Source: Shewanella inventionis
GTDB taxonomy: Bacteria; Pseudomonadota; Gammaproteobacteria; Enterobacterales; Shewanellaceae
Assembly (NCBI RefSeq): GCF_014641855.1
Contig: NZ_BMII01000021.1
Coordinates: 1 to 64,000 of the forward strand
Direction of reading: 5' to 3'
Length of the DNA stretch: 64,000 bases
The stretch's first letter is position 1. Each line of letters starts with the position of its first letter. Made by a program: the position numbers and the translations under genes. The notes under the pieces are model-generated. The model was not told the DNA's origin, searched no databases, and worked only from the letters and a program-made list of their open reading frames with translations. This document shows positions 1 through 8,364 of the stretch, in pieces.

Positions 1-98
1 CAGCAAGTAGTTCAGTATCAATAAGCCAGTTAGACAGCATAAAAAATAACTCCGTTCAAAAGAAGGAGTCATTTTCGTAGGATCATTTTTGCTGTCAA

Positions 99-122
99 CC
101 GATCAGTTTCTTAACTGATCGG
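99..122. repeat. Perfect 10-bp inverted repeat downstream of the lipase gene
   Basis: The arms CCGATCAGTT and AACTGATCGG enclose the 4-base loop TCTT, about 50 bases beyond the stop codon of the minus-strand lipase gene. It could be the lipase transcription terminator, but neither side has a clean T-run, so rho-independent termination is uncertain. A weaker hairpin (ACTCC/GGAGT, about 49-71) lies nearby and may end a gene to the left of the window. Confidence 0.45.
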
Positions 123-173
123 TGTTAAGCAAATGCTGGGTTTTATTCAAAAAATCGCATTAATTAGTAAGCA

Positions 174-2654
174 TTAGTTACAGCTTTGGAACACATCGTT
201 ATTTGAAACCGCAATCGTTGCTTGTCCTGCACCGGCGGTTTTAGCAAAACCAGCAACCTGTGATTGCATCTCTGCCGTTGCTGCAGCTGCCATACCATCA
301 GTTACGCCTTCGACTTCACTTGGGCTCACAATTGAACTGTGATGACCTTTAGAGAAGCGTACAGCACCTGAGCCAGGCATTGTTGAATCAACACAATCTA
401 AACCGATTGCGGTAATTAATGGCTCAGTACCTGATAACGGGAAGTTTGCAACCGTGTTAGGTAACGTTTGATCTGATAAGTTGCTACCATCGCCTACCAC
501 TTCAATTAAATGAACAGGTAACTCAGTAGCCGCTAACATGCTTGCATGGTTTATCGGATCCGCTGAGTCAACGGCAGTTTGTACGGCTAGCGCAAACGAT
601 GGAATAAAGCCATCGTAAACAGCTTGTACTAAAGCGTCATACTCAGCAGAGCCTTCTTCATAACCAGCGGTGTTTGCCGCTGCTAATAATGCAGCAAACG
701 TGCTAGATGCGGTTACATTGTCAAATAATTGTGGTCCAAATGCCGCAGAACCGGCAAACGCACCAGCTAAGCCACCAGCTGGAGCAACCAGTGACGTTGC
801 ATTAATCACAAAAGGATTACCTAGTGAAGCGCCTGAAGTTGGGTCAGTTAGACCTGTGCTTGCGTAAGTAGAGAAGGTTGTACCCACAATACCGCCTAAA
901 CTGAGACCTTGCACACTGATCTTCGATACATCAAACACTTGACCATCTGCAGGCAATTGCCCTGCCAAACCGGTCAGTAGTAAACGCAGTGCTAAATGAT
1001 CTAGCGTGGCCTGACGGAAGTTATCGCGTACGGTTAAGGTACTGGCAATGTTAACAAACACTAACGGATCACCATTGGTGAATGCATTAGGTTGACCAAT
1101 GAGGTTTCCGTAAGCAGGAGCCGTTGCAGACATTTCATATACGCCATCATCATTGATGTCGAACGAACGCTCACCATGAAGCGGCATATCAATCGAAATA
1201 GTCGCCACACCTGCTGCTGCATAAGTACCTGCATAGGCTAGGTTCATTTCTTTACCACCGCCTAAACCATGCATTGTAATGGTTGTCGGCCAGCCACTGG
1301 TCGGCGGTACAAATTCTCCCCCTTGAGCCGCGGTAAAGGCCGCAAGTTTAGCTGCATTAGGCAGTGTAATTTGTACAGGGATGGTTTCATATCCCTTAAT
1401 TGCTGGAATTGGATTTAAACGAGTCAGGTGTTTTGTCGTATCAGCTGAAGTACCGTCATCTAATTTCCATTGTTTGCCAGCAAGCAAGGCTGGGTTAGCT
1501 AACGCCGCTTGTGCATCTACCCCTTGAGCAGTCGCTTGCTCAAAGAAATTGGCCTGGCTTAATGTGCCCGCTTGTAATGCTAATAACACAGATACAGGGC
1601 TGTCTCCTTGTGCAAACCAGCGGCCATTTGGCGCGGTTGGCGCGCCATCTACAACAGGAATAACACAGCTAGCTGATGAACAAGTGCCAAAAAACGGTAC
1701 CCTAATTTCAGCTTTATATACATCAGCCATATCGGCTAATACATAAGCAACACCACTTGCAGCCGTTAACCCTAACGCTTGCGCTGCGGTATAACCCGCT
1801 GGAGTAGGGGTTGAAACAAAAGAAGGCTTGTATGGATCGCTTGAGGCCATCAGTAGCTTGGCTGTTTCATAAACATTAGCAACTGACTGAGTGGTAAATA
1901 AACCAGAATAAATGATGTCTTCAGAGTCAACACCATGCTCAGCAGCCACACCTTTCTCATAGCTATTAACTAAGGTTTGTAATAATAGCTGCGTCGCCGT
2001 TTCTAATGGCTTAGTTTCAATGTCTAACTTTAACAAATTATACGTGGTGGATGGTGCGATACTGCGCCCTAACGAGTCTTGAATTAGGTTTGTTGCCACA
2101 TACAGATAAGATTGGATCGGTTTTAATGGCTTGAGTGGTACGATAACAACACTGTTACCAGAAGCTTTAGTGATAAAATCAACACCAAAGGTTAACTCTT
2201 CACCCACTTTACAAGCAGAAACTGATGTTGCAGAAGTACATTCTGGATCTGTGGATAACGATCCACCTACCGTGGCTTCAAAAACACGAACAGCGCCAGG
2301 TTGAAAAACTGAGGCTGCATCAATAGTTAATGCATTGCCCTGAAGGTCATTTGCGAGCTCCATAGTGATTGAAATAGGTGAACTCGTTGACCAACCATCT
2401 AAAGCCCCAAGTGCAATTGAAGGATCGGTATAAACGACACCGGTTTCGCCCGGAATAGCCAATGTGCCATCGGTAGTGCCACTAAAGAGTAAATCGTTAG
2501 GTAAAGGCAGTTTTCCATTAGCTGGATCAAACTGAACATGTGATAAAGGCACGAGTGGCTCAGCTTTTTCTTTTGCTTCGTTGAAGCTATCACCGCCACA
2601 TGCCGTTAAACCAAGAGCAGATGTTATTGCAACACCCAAAATGAGTCTTTTCAT
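174..2654 (-). CDS. VolA / Pla-1/cef family extracellular lipoprotein lipase
   Basis: A predicted surface-exposed lipoprotein of 826 residues. It begins with a lipoprotein signal peptide with lipobox LTAC (Cys19) followed by Gly-Gly-Asp. An alpha/beta-hydrolase core is marked by an HGLGGG oxyanion-type segment near residue 465 and a nucleophile elbow GLSLG with Ser585; an HH pair near the C terminus may supply the catalytic His. Length and layout match the VolA / Pla-1/cef family, whose Vibrio member is an outer-membrane lysophospholipase that releases fatty acids from external lysophosphatidylcholine. The substrate here is inferred from the family. The gene is monocistronic and divergent from yciK. 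An A/G-rich stretch (GGGGAAAAAAG) precedes the ATG as a weak ribosome site. Confidence 0.85.
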   Translation of the reverse strand: MKRLILGVAITSALGLTACGGDSFNEAKEKAEPLVPLSHVQFDPANGKLPLPNDLLFSGTTDGTLAIPGETGVVYTDPSIALGALDGWSTSSPISITMELANDLQGNALTIDAASVFQPGAVRVFEATVGGSLSTDPECTSATSVSACKVGEELTFGVDFITKASGNSVVIVPLKPLKPIQSYLYVATNLIQDSLGRSIAPSTTYNLLKLDIETKPLETATQLLLQTLVNSYEKGVAAEHGVDSEDIIYSGLFTTQSVANVYETAKLLMASSDPYKPSFVSTPTPAGYTAAQALGLTAASGVAYVLADMADVYKAEIRVPFFGTCSSASCVIPVVDGAPTAPNGRWFAQGDSPVSVLLALQAGTLSQANFFEQATAQGVDAQAALANPALLAGKQWKLDDGTSADTTKHLTRLNPIPAIKGYETIPVQITLPNAAKLAAFTAAQGGEFVPPTSGWPTTITMHGLGGGKEMNLAYAGTYAAAGVATISIDMPLHGERSFDINDDGVYEMSATAPAYGNLIGQPNAFTNGDPLVFVNIASTLTVRDNFRQATLDHLALRLLLTGLAGQLPADGQVFDVSKISVQGLSLGGIVGTTFSTYASTGLTDPTSGASLGNPFVINATSLVAPAGGLAGAFAGSAAFGPQLFDNVTASSTFAALLAAANTAGYEEGSAEYDALVQAVYDGFIPSFALAVQTAVDSADPINHASMLAATELPVHLIEVVGDGSNLSDQTLPNTVANFPLSGTEPLITAIGLDCVDSTMPGSGAVRFSKGHHSSIVSPSEVEGVTDGMAAAATAEMQSQVAGFAKTAGAGQATIAVSNNDVFQSCN

Positions 2655-2913
2655 CTTTTTTCCCCAAATCTTGTTTTAATAATTTTGTTTTCCCCAAGAA
2701 TTGGTCACAATAGTCCAATCATGCGACCAAAAGGACTTATGTTAGTCCTTAACTATTCTCAAGTTAACGCAAAATTATAGAGTTAGCTACAAGTTTGTTA
2801 CATACAAATGACCTATTGGTATACAATTATCAATCATTTGTTTCAAACGGTCGTTTATATTTTATCCAGTTCTAGATTTGACGGGCGATTGCGCTTAGAG
2901 GAATGAATCAATC

Positions 2914-3654
2914 ATGTTGGAATATCAAGCTGCAAAAGATTTACTTAAAAATAAGATTATCTTGGTAACGGGTGCAGGAGACGGTATTGGTCGTGCGGCC
3001 GCGATGGAATTTGCAGAACATGGCGCGACCGTCATTTTACTCGGAAAAACCGTCAAAAAACTCGAAAAAGTGTATGACGACATTGTTAATGCCGGGTACC
3101 CAACACCAGCAATAGTACCCCTTGACCTTAAAGGTGCAACAGAACAAAACTACAAAGACATGGCAGAAACGATTGCCGAACAATTTGGTCACTTAGATGG
3201 TTTATTACACAATGCTTCTCAACTCGGTGCATTAGGCCCATTTGAACACATTGATTTAACGTCTTTAGAAACCATCATGAAGGTTAACGTTACCGCGCAG
3301 GCAATCATGACCAAAGCGTTATTGCCTGTGATGCGTAAAGCGCCAAACGCTTCAATTATCTTTACCTCAAGCAGTGTTGGCCGTAAAGGTCGTGCATACT
3401 GGGGCCCCTATGCTTTCTCTAAATTTGCTACAGAAGGCATGATGCAAGTGCTTGCCGATGAATGTGATGGCTCACACGTTAGAGTTAACACCATTAATCC
3501 TGGTGCTACACGCACAGAAATGCGAGCAAAAGCCTACCCAGGAGAAGATCCACAAACGCTGAAAACAGCAAAAGACATTATGCCAACCTATCTCTATTTA
3601 ATGGGTGATGAATCCGTTGGCACCAATGGCCAGGCATTTAATGCACAATCTTAA
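2914..3654 (+). CDS. yciK: YciK family short-chain dehydrogenase/reductase
   Basis: A cytoplasmic SDR oxidoreductase of 246 residues. The N-terminal Rossmann motif is TGAGDGIG (about residues 20-27), the NAG-equivalent is HNAS near residue 105, and the catalytic YAFSK has Tyr166 and Lys170 after the active-site serine cluster TSSS. These features, the length and the overall sequence match E. coli YciK, whose physiological substrate is unknown. AGAGGA lies 11 bases before the ATG. An upstream overlapping ATG at 2903 is in another frame. A strong terminator follows the stop codon, so the gene is probably monocistronic. In enterics yciK lies next to btuR and sohB, which are not present here. Confidence 0.88.
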   Translation: MLEYQAAKDLLKNKIILVTGAGDGIGRAAAMEFAEHGATVILLGKTVKKLEKVYDDIVNAGYPTPAIVPLDLKGATEQNYKDMAETIAEQFGHLDGLLHNASQLGALGPFEHIDLTSLETIMKVNVTAQAIMTKALLPVMRKAPNASIIFTSSSVGRKGRAYWGPYAFSKFATEGMMQVLADECDGSHVRVNTINPGATRTEMRAKAYPGEDPQTLKTAKDIMPTYLYLMGDESVGTNGQAFNAQS

Positions 3655-3669
3655 TGATTAATCCCAATA

Positions 3670-3697
3670 AAAACGGAAGCTAATTGCTTCCGTTTTT
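3670..3697 (+). terminator. Rho-independent terminator after yciK
   Basis: The stem AAAACGGAAGC / GCTTCCGTTTT has a 5-base loop and is flanked by A and T runs. It sits 15 bases past the yciK stop codon. Its symmetry would let it also stop read-through from the opposite-strand gene. Confidence 0.85.
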
Positions 3698-3745
3698 ATC
3701 AATGAGCCTTTGGGTCATCTATTGTTGAGGTTTAATAAAACCATG

Positions 3746-4078
3746 CTAAAAGCTAATTTGCTTGGCATTTTGACTGACCAGCTTTTCTCCCACGCCTTTC
3801 ACCATAGTTAACTGCTGTAAACTTTTAAATTTACCGTTTTTTTCACGATACTCAACAATTGCCTGCGCTTTTGCTTCACCAATACCTTTTAGCGATTGAA
3901 GCTCTTTTGCGCTAGCGTTGTTTACATTAATCGCGTTATGTTTTTCAACTGCTTGGGTTGATTTTTTGGATGTTTCGGCAACGACTTTAGTTTTCACTTG
4001 ATCAGCGGCCAAAGATGTCGTGCTAAAAAAACAACCCAAGCACATGAGTAACGCAGTTAATGTCGATGATAACTTCAT
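3746..4078 (-). CDS. ComEA family helix-hairpin-helix DNA-binding protein
   Basis: A small exported protein of 110 residues. A Sec signal peptide (about residues 1-24, ending SLAA) leads into a short Lys-rich linker. Two helix-hairpin-helix repeats follow (about 48-110): NVNNASAKELQSLKGIGEAKA and a second hairpin around VKGVGEK. This matches the short periplasmic ComEA-like proteins of gammaproteobacteria, which bind double-stranded DNA and in Vibrio pull incoming DNA into the periplasm during natural transformation. Whether this organism is competent cannot be judged from one gene. No competence operon surrounds it. AAGGAGAA precedes the ATG. Confidence 0.85.
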   Translation of the reverse strand: MKLSSTLTALLMCLGCFFSTTSLAADQVKTKVVAETSKKSTQAVEKHNAINVNNASAKELQSLKGIGEAKAQAIVEYREKNGKFKSLQQLTMVKGVGEKLVSQNAKQISF

Positions 4079-4225
4079 TAGATTCTCCTTAGTTCCTTAA
4101 TTGGCTGGCATTTTCCTTACTCCATATGCCAACGTACAGATTCAGAACGCTATGTTGTTTCCAAATCGAGGACTAAATGTAGTTAAAAATCATCAGTTGT
4201 ACATAAAAAACACAATTCGCTATAG

Positions 4226-5314
4226 CTAATTATTAACGGTTTCTTCTGTTTTAGATTTTCTCTTTGCCATCATCGATGAAGTAAATTGGGTTAGCTCACC
4301 TAATAAATGCTGATGAACCTGAGTTAGTTTAGGTTTTTTTTTAACGCTAAATGCTATTGGTCGGCAAAGGCTCATTGCTTGATACCCAAGCCTTGCCGTG
4401 AGTAAACCACCGCCAAGCCCTTGAGCGATACGAGTAGAGAGTTTCCCAGTCATTTCAACTGATAACAACTGTGTCCCTAAATCAGTTATTACCTCGGTGC
4501 TGCCAGCATAAATCACATTAACAATAATACTGCGGATCAGCTTAATTCGGCTCCAGTAGCCAAGTTCGACAGCATAAATGGCCGCCACTTCATTAATCAT
4601 CTTTTGATTTCGCCACAAAATAATGGCCATATCTATTGCAGCCAAGGGGCTCGCTGCGAGTAATAAAGCAGATTCAGCGGCAAAACGGTTGACGCGTTTT
4701 TTCGCTTGTAAATCCCGCTCAGATAACACTATGTCATCAAATAACATGACAATTTCAGCATCGTTATGCTCTGCATTACTAGCACGCATATAATGTTGTT
4801 TCGCATCGTTATTGGGGTACTTAGCTAAAATAGGGGCGATAAATTTAGTAGCCTCCCCCATTTGCATACTTTGAGACAAACGTTGCGCACGAGACTGATG
4901 ATCGGCCACTTTTTTAAGGTTAACAAGTTTACGCCACTCTTTAACAACACCCACGCTTGCCCACAAGGTCACAATAGACAACACTGTTGCGTAAAAGCCA
5001 AACAACCATGGGCTTTGATTAAAGGAATCCACCAGCCCTAACACCGTTTGTACAACAGCAAGTAACCCAAGGCTAGTTAACGATAGCACCGCCAATTTTG
5101 ACCATTTTTTGGGTTTTGCTGGGGTGATAGTGTCTGCCATATTTTCTGGCAATTCAGTTAACACTTGCTCACAAACAAACTCAACCTCATCAAATGATTG
5201 CGAAGGCTTGAGAGGTTTTATGGCGCCATTAGTTTGTGCATCATCGATAAGATCTGCCTCATTGTAGATCTGCGATTTTTTTAATGCTGAACTGTTATCA
5301 GTTTGCTTCATCAT
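4226..5314 (-). CDS. ycjF: YcjF / TIGR01620 family inner-membrane protein (DUF697)
   Basis: A predicted inner-membrane protein of 362 residues from the ATG at 5314; a GTG at 5326 would add four residues. A variable acidic N terminus is followed by two membrane helices (LAVLSLTSLGLLAVVQTVLG and the next hydrophobic stretch, about 80-125), then a DUF697 region with hydrophobic segments around AAESALLLAASPLAAIDMAII. The gene starts 17 bases after ycjX, so the two are translationally close. YcjF and YcjX are companions of the phage-shock response in gammaproteobacteria, and their operon position downstream of pspABC supports that. Molecular function is unknown. Confidence 0.85.
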   Translation of the reverse strand: MMKQTDNSSALKKSQIYNEADLIDDAQTNGAIKPLKPSQSFDEVEFVCEQVLTELPENMADTITPAKPKKWSKLAVLSLTSLGLLAVVQTVLGLVDSFNQSPWLFGFYATVLSIVTLWASVGVVKEWRKLVNLKKVADHQSRAQRLSQSMQMGEATKFIAPILAKYPNNDAKQHYMRASNAEHNDAEIVMLFDDIVLSERDLQAKKRVNRFAAESALLLAASPLAAIDMAIILWRNQKMINEVAAIYAVELGYWSRIKLIRSIIVNVIYAGSTEVITDLGTQLLSVEMTGKLSTRIAQGLGGGLLTARLGYQAMSLCRPIAFSVKKKPKLTQVHQHLLGELTQFTSSMMAKRKSKTEETVNN

Positions 5315-5331
5315 AAATGTACACACTCGCT

Positions 5332-6777
5332 TTAGGTCAATTTATCGCCTAGTAAATACTCTAAAAGATGATCAAGACGAATATGCTCAAACGTGGGGTG
5401 ACTATCGGTTAAATGGCTAATGTTTGGCGGTAAAAAAGCATTAAAATTAAAGCCTTGTTGTTGCCAAAAAGCCGCATCGGGTAAAACGCTTGGCACATCA
5501 CCTGGGTAAACCGTGATTTGTTTACCATCAAGTCCTGTTCCTTTAACCACTTCTTGTTGTTGACCGTTATCCGTTTTAACCATGCCGTGCTGAGTGGCTT
5601 TAATTGCACTTATTGCCATGGTTTCAACTTCGCTGCCTTCAAAATTGGCATAATGCTGGCTGTCTTGCAGCATTGCTGTTAACAGGCTAAGTACATGACT
5701 TTGCTGATCACGAGTCACTCGGTCAACCTGGCTTGCTGCAAATAATACTTTATCAATCCGGGGAGAAAACAAACGCTTAATCAAGCTTGATTGACCAAAT
5801 TGAAAACTTTCCATAATGCTATTAAGTGCGCGCCCCATGTCATTAAATTGTGCCTGACCATGATTGAGCGCATTTAAACAATCAACTAACACCAATTGAC
5901 GATCAAAACGTGAAAAGTAATCCCGGTAAAAGGGCTTAACCACTTGAGCAACGTACTTGTCATAGCGACGTTTAAGGACGTGATAATTTGAATCACTTGG
6001 ACTTGTTGCTAAATCAGAATGCGTTAGTGGGCTTAATGACAACAACGGAAAAAATGTTAATAACGGTGTATTTTCATACTCACCGGGTAGCAACATTCGC
6101 CCTGGTTGGGCATGATAAAATCCTTGTACACGGACCAAATCAACTAACAAAGCTTGATACAAATCAGCGATATACTTTAATTGCTGCTCATCTGCCGTCT
6201 GTGCTAAATCAAGTTGGCTTAGCGCCGAAGTAAATGGTTCATAACAGGGGGAATGGCCTAAACAAGCGACATTTTGTTGCTGCGATAAACACCAATGAGT
6301 GAAATCGTGTTTAAGCATGGGCAAGTCAAGTAACCACTCTCCGGGATAGTCCACTATATCGACATACAAGGTGGCGGTGTCGGTTAATTTGGCCAATATT
6401 CCTTGCTCGGGACGATACTTTATGGCTAAACGCAGTTCTGTAATAGTTCTTGTTGAGGCTGGCCATTGTGGGGGCGTTGAATTTAACGCATTCATTGCAC
6501 CTTGATAATCAAAACTGGCGATATCAAGATCGGGTTGCATCGCTCTGTTAACCCCAATAAGACGATTTTCACGTGCAACTTGCCACAAGGGCAAAGGAGA
6601 AGTTTTATTGCCTTTTCCACTGTGCAGTAACTGATTAACTAACCCACTGATAAAGGCTGTTTTACCAGCACCTGAAAGTCCTGTAACAGCCAGTTTAATA
6701 TGTCTGTCTGTCGTGCGATTCACAATAGATTGAGCGGTTTGGGAGACTTTAAATAAGGAACGATCTAAAAAATTCAT
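5332..6777 (-). CDS. ycjX: YcjX family P-loop ATPase/GTPase (DUF463), psp-associated
   Basis: A cytoplasmic nucleotide-binding protein of 481 residues. The P-loop GLSGAGKTAF occupies about residues 34-43, and a DYPGEW motif near residue 173 is a plausible switch/Walker B equivalent. Overall length and motifs match E. coli YcjX (DUF463), a GTP/ATP-binding partner of the phage-shock system of unresolved activity. AGGAGC lies about 12 bases upstream of the ATG. The gene follows pspC by 69 bases, with a hairpin in between that could attenuate read-through. It is paired with ycjF downstream. Confidence 0.88.
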   Translation of the reverse strand: MNFLDRSLFKVSQTAQSIVNRTTDRHIKLAVTGLSGAGKTAFISGLVNQLLHSGKGNKTSPLPLWQVARENRLIGVNRAMQPDLDIASFDYQGAMNALNSTPPQWPASTRTITELRLAIKYRPEQGILAKLTDTATLYVDIVDYPGEWLLDLPMLKHDFTHWCLSQQQNVACLGHSPCYEPFTSALSQLDLAQTADEQQLKYIADLYQALLVDLVRVQGFYHAQPGRMLLPGEYENTPLLTFFPLLSLSPLTHSDLATSPSDSNYHVLKRRYDKYVAQVVKPFYRDYFSRFDRQLVLVDCLNALNHGQAQFNDMGRALNSIMESFQFGQSSLIKRLFSPRIDKVLFAASQVDRVTRDQQSHVLSLLTAMLQDSQHYANFEGSEVETMAISAIKATQHGMVKTDNGQQQEVVKGTGLDGKQITVYPGDVPSVLPDAAFWQQQGFNFNAFLPPNISHLTDSHPTFEHIRLDHLLEYLLGDKLT

Positions 6778-6810
6778 GGTGGCTGACAGCTCCTAAAATC
6801 AAGGAAGAGC

Positions 6811-6835
6811 ATAAAACAAGGGCGGTAAACCGCCC
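6811..6835 (-). terminator. Possible attenuator hairpin between pspC and ycjX
   Basis: On the minus strand GGGCGG-TTTA-CCGCCC is followed by TTGTTTTATG, a short hairpin with an imperfect T-tract. It lies in the 69-base gap between pspC and ycjX and would be expected to lower transcription of ycjXF relative to pspABC. No other gene could use it. Confidence 0.5.
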
Positions 6836-6846
6836 ATTTAGAATCA

Positions 6847-7242
6847 TTAAAGACTATTGATTTCCCGTTTTAAGTCAAAACTGTCTGAGGTGACGTGTTT
6901 CTCTAGTCGCTGTAATCGCGCTTCAAGTCCATTAAACTGTCTACTCACATCAAACAAAGCGCGTTTGGCGGGTTCGCCGGCTTGCCATACTTTCTTTTTG
7001 ACTTCGATGTCTTTGTGATCTTCTTTATAGTCTAGCGCTTGTGGTTTGACATCTAATATCATCCATAGCGCGATATAAATTACAAATACGACCCCGGTTC
7101 CACCAAGTAAAAATATCGATACAGCTAACACGCGCACTAACCAGGTTTCAAAGTTAAAGTAATCAGCGATGCCAGAACACACTCCCGCTATTTTACCACT
7201 TTTAGGGTTGCGATATAGCGTACGACCATTAGTTGTGCCCAT
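6847..7242 (-). CDS. pspC: Phage shock protein C (PspC)
   Basis: An inner-membrane sensor of the phage-shock response, 131 residues. The N-terminal PspC domain (about residues 8-66) begins LYRNPKSGKIAGVCSGIADY and contains one strong membrane helix (VLAVSIFLLGGTGVVFVIYI). The C-terminal region is charged and probably coiled (LEARLQRLEKHV). In the known system PspB and PspC sense membrane damage and release PspA from PspF. The ATG lies inside the end of pspB, with a 14-base overlap, so translational coupling is likely. Confidence 0.95.
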   Translation of the reverse strand: MGTTNGRTLYRNPKSGKIAGVCSGIADYFNFETWLVRVLAVSIFLLGGTGVVFVIYIALWMILDVKPQALDYKEDHKDIEVKKKVWQAGEPAKRALFDVSRQFNGLEARLQRLEKHVTSDSFDLKREINSL

Positions 7243-7468
7243 GTTTCGCCCTCCACTCTGGTGAATCGGTGTCTAAAATTGCTTCTAAGGTTTCGATGCG
7301 ATGGCTCATTTTTTCAGCTTTCGCAATTAAATCATTTAGCTGGCCGAATTCTTCCTCTGTGAGTCCTTGGCTCACTTGTCGCTTACTGCGGTAGTGAAGA
7401 ATCAACCAAATGGGTGCAACAACAACCAAGAATATGATAATTGGTGCAATAAGAAGATCCATATCCAT
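7229..7468 (-). CDS. pspB: Phage shock protein B (PspB)
   Basis: A small inner-membrane protein of 79 residues. An N-terminal membrane helix (about residues 4-25, LLIAPIIIFLVVVAPIWLIL) is followed by a cytoplasmic coiled coil (LNDLIAKAEKMSHRIETLEAIL). Length and architecture match PspB, which works with PspC as the membrane-stress sensor. AGAGGTGAG sits close to the ATG at 7468, which favours it over the internal ATG six bases later. It lies 20 bases after pspA and overlaps pspC. Confidence 0.93.
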   Translation of the reverse strand: MDMDLLIAPIIIFLVVVAPIWLILHYRSKRQVSQGLTEEEFGQLNDLIAKAEKMSHRIETLEAILDTDSPEWRAKHGHN

Positions 7469-7488
7469 AACTCACCTCTGAAAAATTA

Positions 7489-8172
7489 TTATGCTTTTGA
7501 TTTAGGTTGTGACTTTGCGTTTACTTTGGCCTTTAGTGCGGCTAATTCGTCATTAACAGCATCTTCTGCTTCAAGGGCCGCAAATTCATCGGCAAGTGAA
7601 CCTTTTTTACCTAAATCATATGATTCAACCTGAGCCTCTAGGCCTTCAACACGGCGCTCGTATTGCTCAAACTTCATCATTGCATCATCAATTTTACTTG
7701 AGTCGAGCTGCTTTTTCACTTCTAAGCGCGAAGTGGCTGTTTGCTTACGCATAATAATGGTTTTTTGACGAGCTCGGGCATCATTCAATTTTTCTTGAAG
7801 CTGTGCAACTTCGTCTTTTAAACGTGCGATGTGCTCTTCAACCACTTGTAATTCCATTTCAAGTGTTTGCAGTAAAGCAACGGTTTTTTGCTTTTCAATT
7901 AAGGCCGCTTTTGCTAAGTCTTCACGATCTTTCGATAATGCTAGCTCAGCTTTGTCTTGCCAATCTTGAACTTGTTCTTGAACACGGCTAATACGACGTA
8001 ACAGTTCTTTTTTCTCAGCCAACACTTTGGCAGAGGTTGAACGTACTTCAACTAACGTGTCTTCCATTTCTTGAATGATAAGGCGAACCATTTTTTCTGG
8101 ATCTTCGGCTTTATCAAGTATTGCGCTGATATTTGAATTAACGATATCGGCAAAGCGAGAGAAAATTCCCAT
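7489..8172 (-). CDS. pspA: Phage shock protein A (PspA)
   Basis: A peripheral inner-membrane protein of 227 residues, predicted almost entirely coiled coil (PspA/IM30 fold). The N terminus GIFSRFADIVNSNISAILDK is the amphipathic helix that binds stressed membranes, and long heptad-rich helices follow. In the known system PspA both inhibits the activator PspF and forms membrane-protecting oligomers. It is the first gene of the operon pspA-pspB-pspC-ycjX-ycjF, preceded by a sigma-54 promoter and divergent from pspF. Confidence 0.96.
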   Translation of the reverse strand: MGIFSRFADIVNSNISAILDKAEDPEKMVRLIIQEMEDTLVEVRSTSAKVLAEKKELLRRISRVQEQVQDWQDKAELALSKDREDLAKAALIEKQKTVALLQTLEMELQVVEEHIARLKDEVAQLQEKLNDARARQKTIIMRKQTATSRLEVKKQLDSSKIDDAMMKFEQYERRVEGLEAQVESYDLGKKGSLADEFAALEAEDAVNDELAALKAKVNAKSQPKSKA

Positions 8173-8213
8173 AATGTATTCCTCAAAAAGTAACGTGGAT
8201 GTCGCAATAGGTA

Positions 8214-8231
8214 TTACACATTGCGTGCCAA
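8214..8231 (-). promoter_or_regulatory. Sigma-54 promoter of the psp operon
   Basis: The minus strand reads TTGGCACGCAATGTGTAA. The -24 element TGGCACG is perfect, and the -12 element GTGTA deviates from TTGCA much as the E. coli pspA promoter does. It lies about 42 bases before the pspA ATG and in the pspF-pspA intergenic region, where PspF, a sigma-54 activator, would bind upstream. Confidence 0.85.
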
Positions 8232-8364
8232 CTTTTACAATACTAACAATATCATAACGTTATACAAATATTTAACTTTTACTTTCAATTATTAACTAAG
8301 CCATCTATTATGATTTTCACCAATTATTAGTCTAATTCACTAACAATTTTGCGAGAAAGCCATT

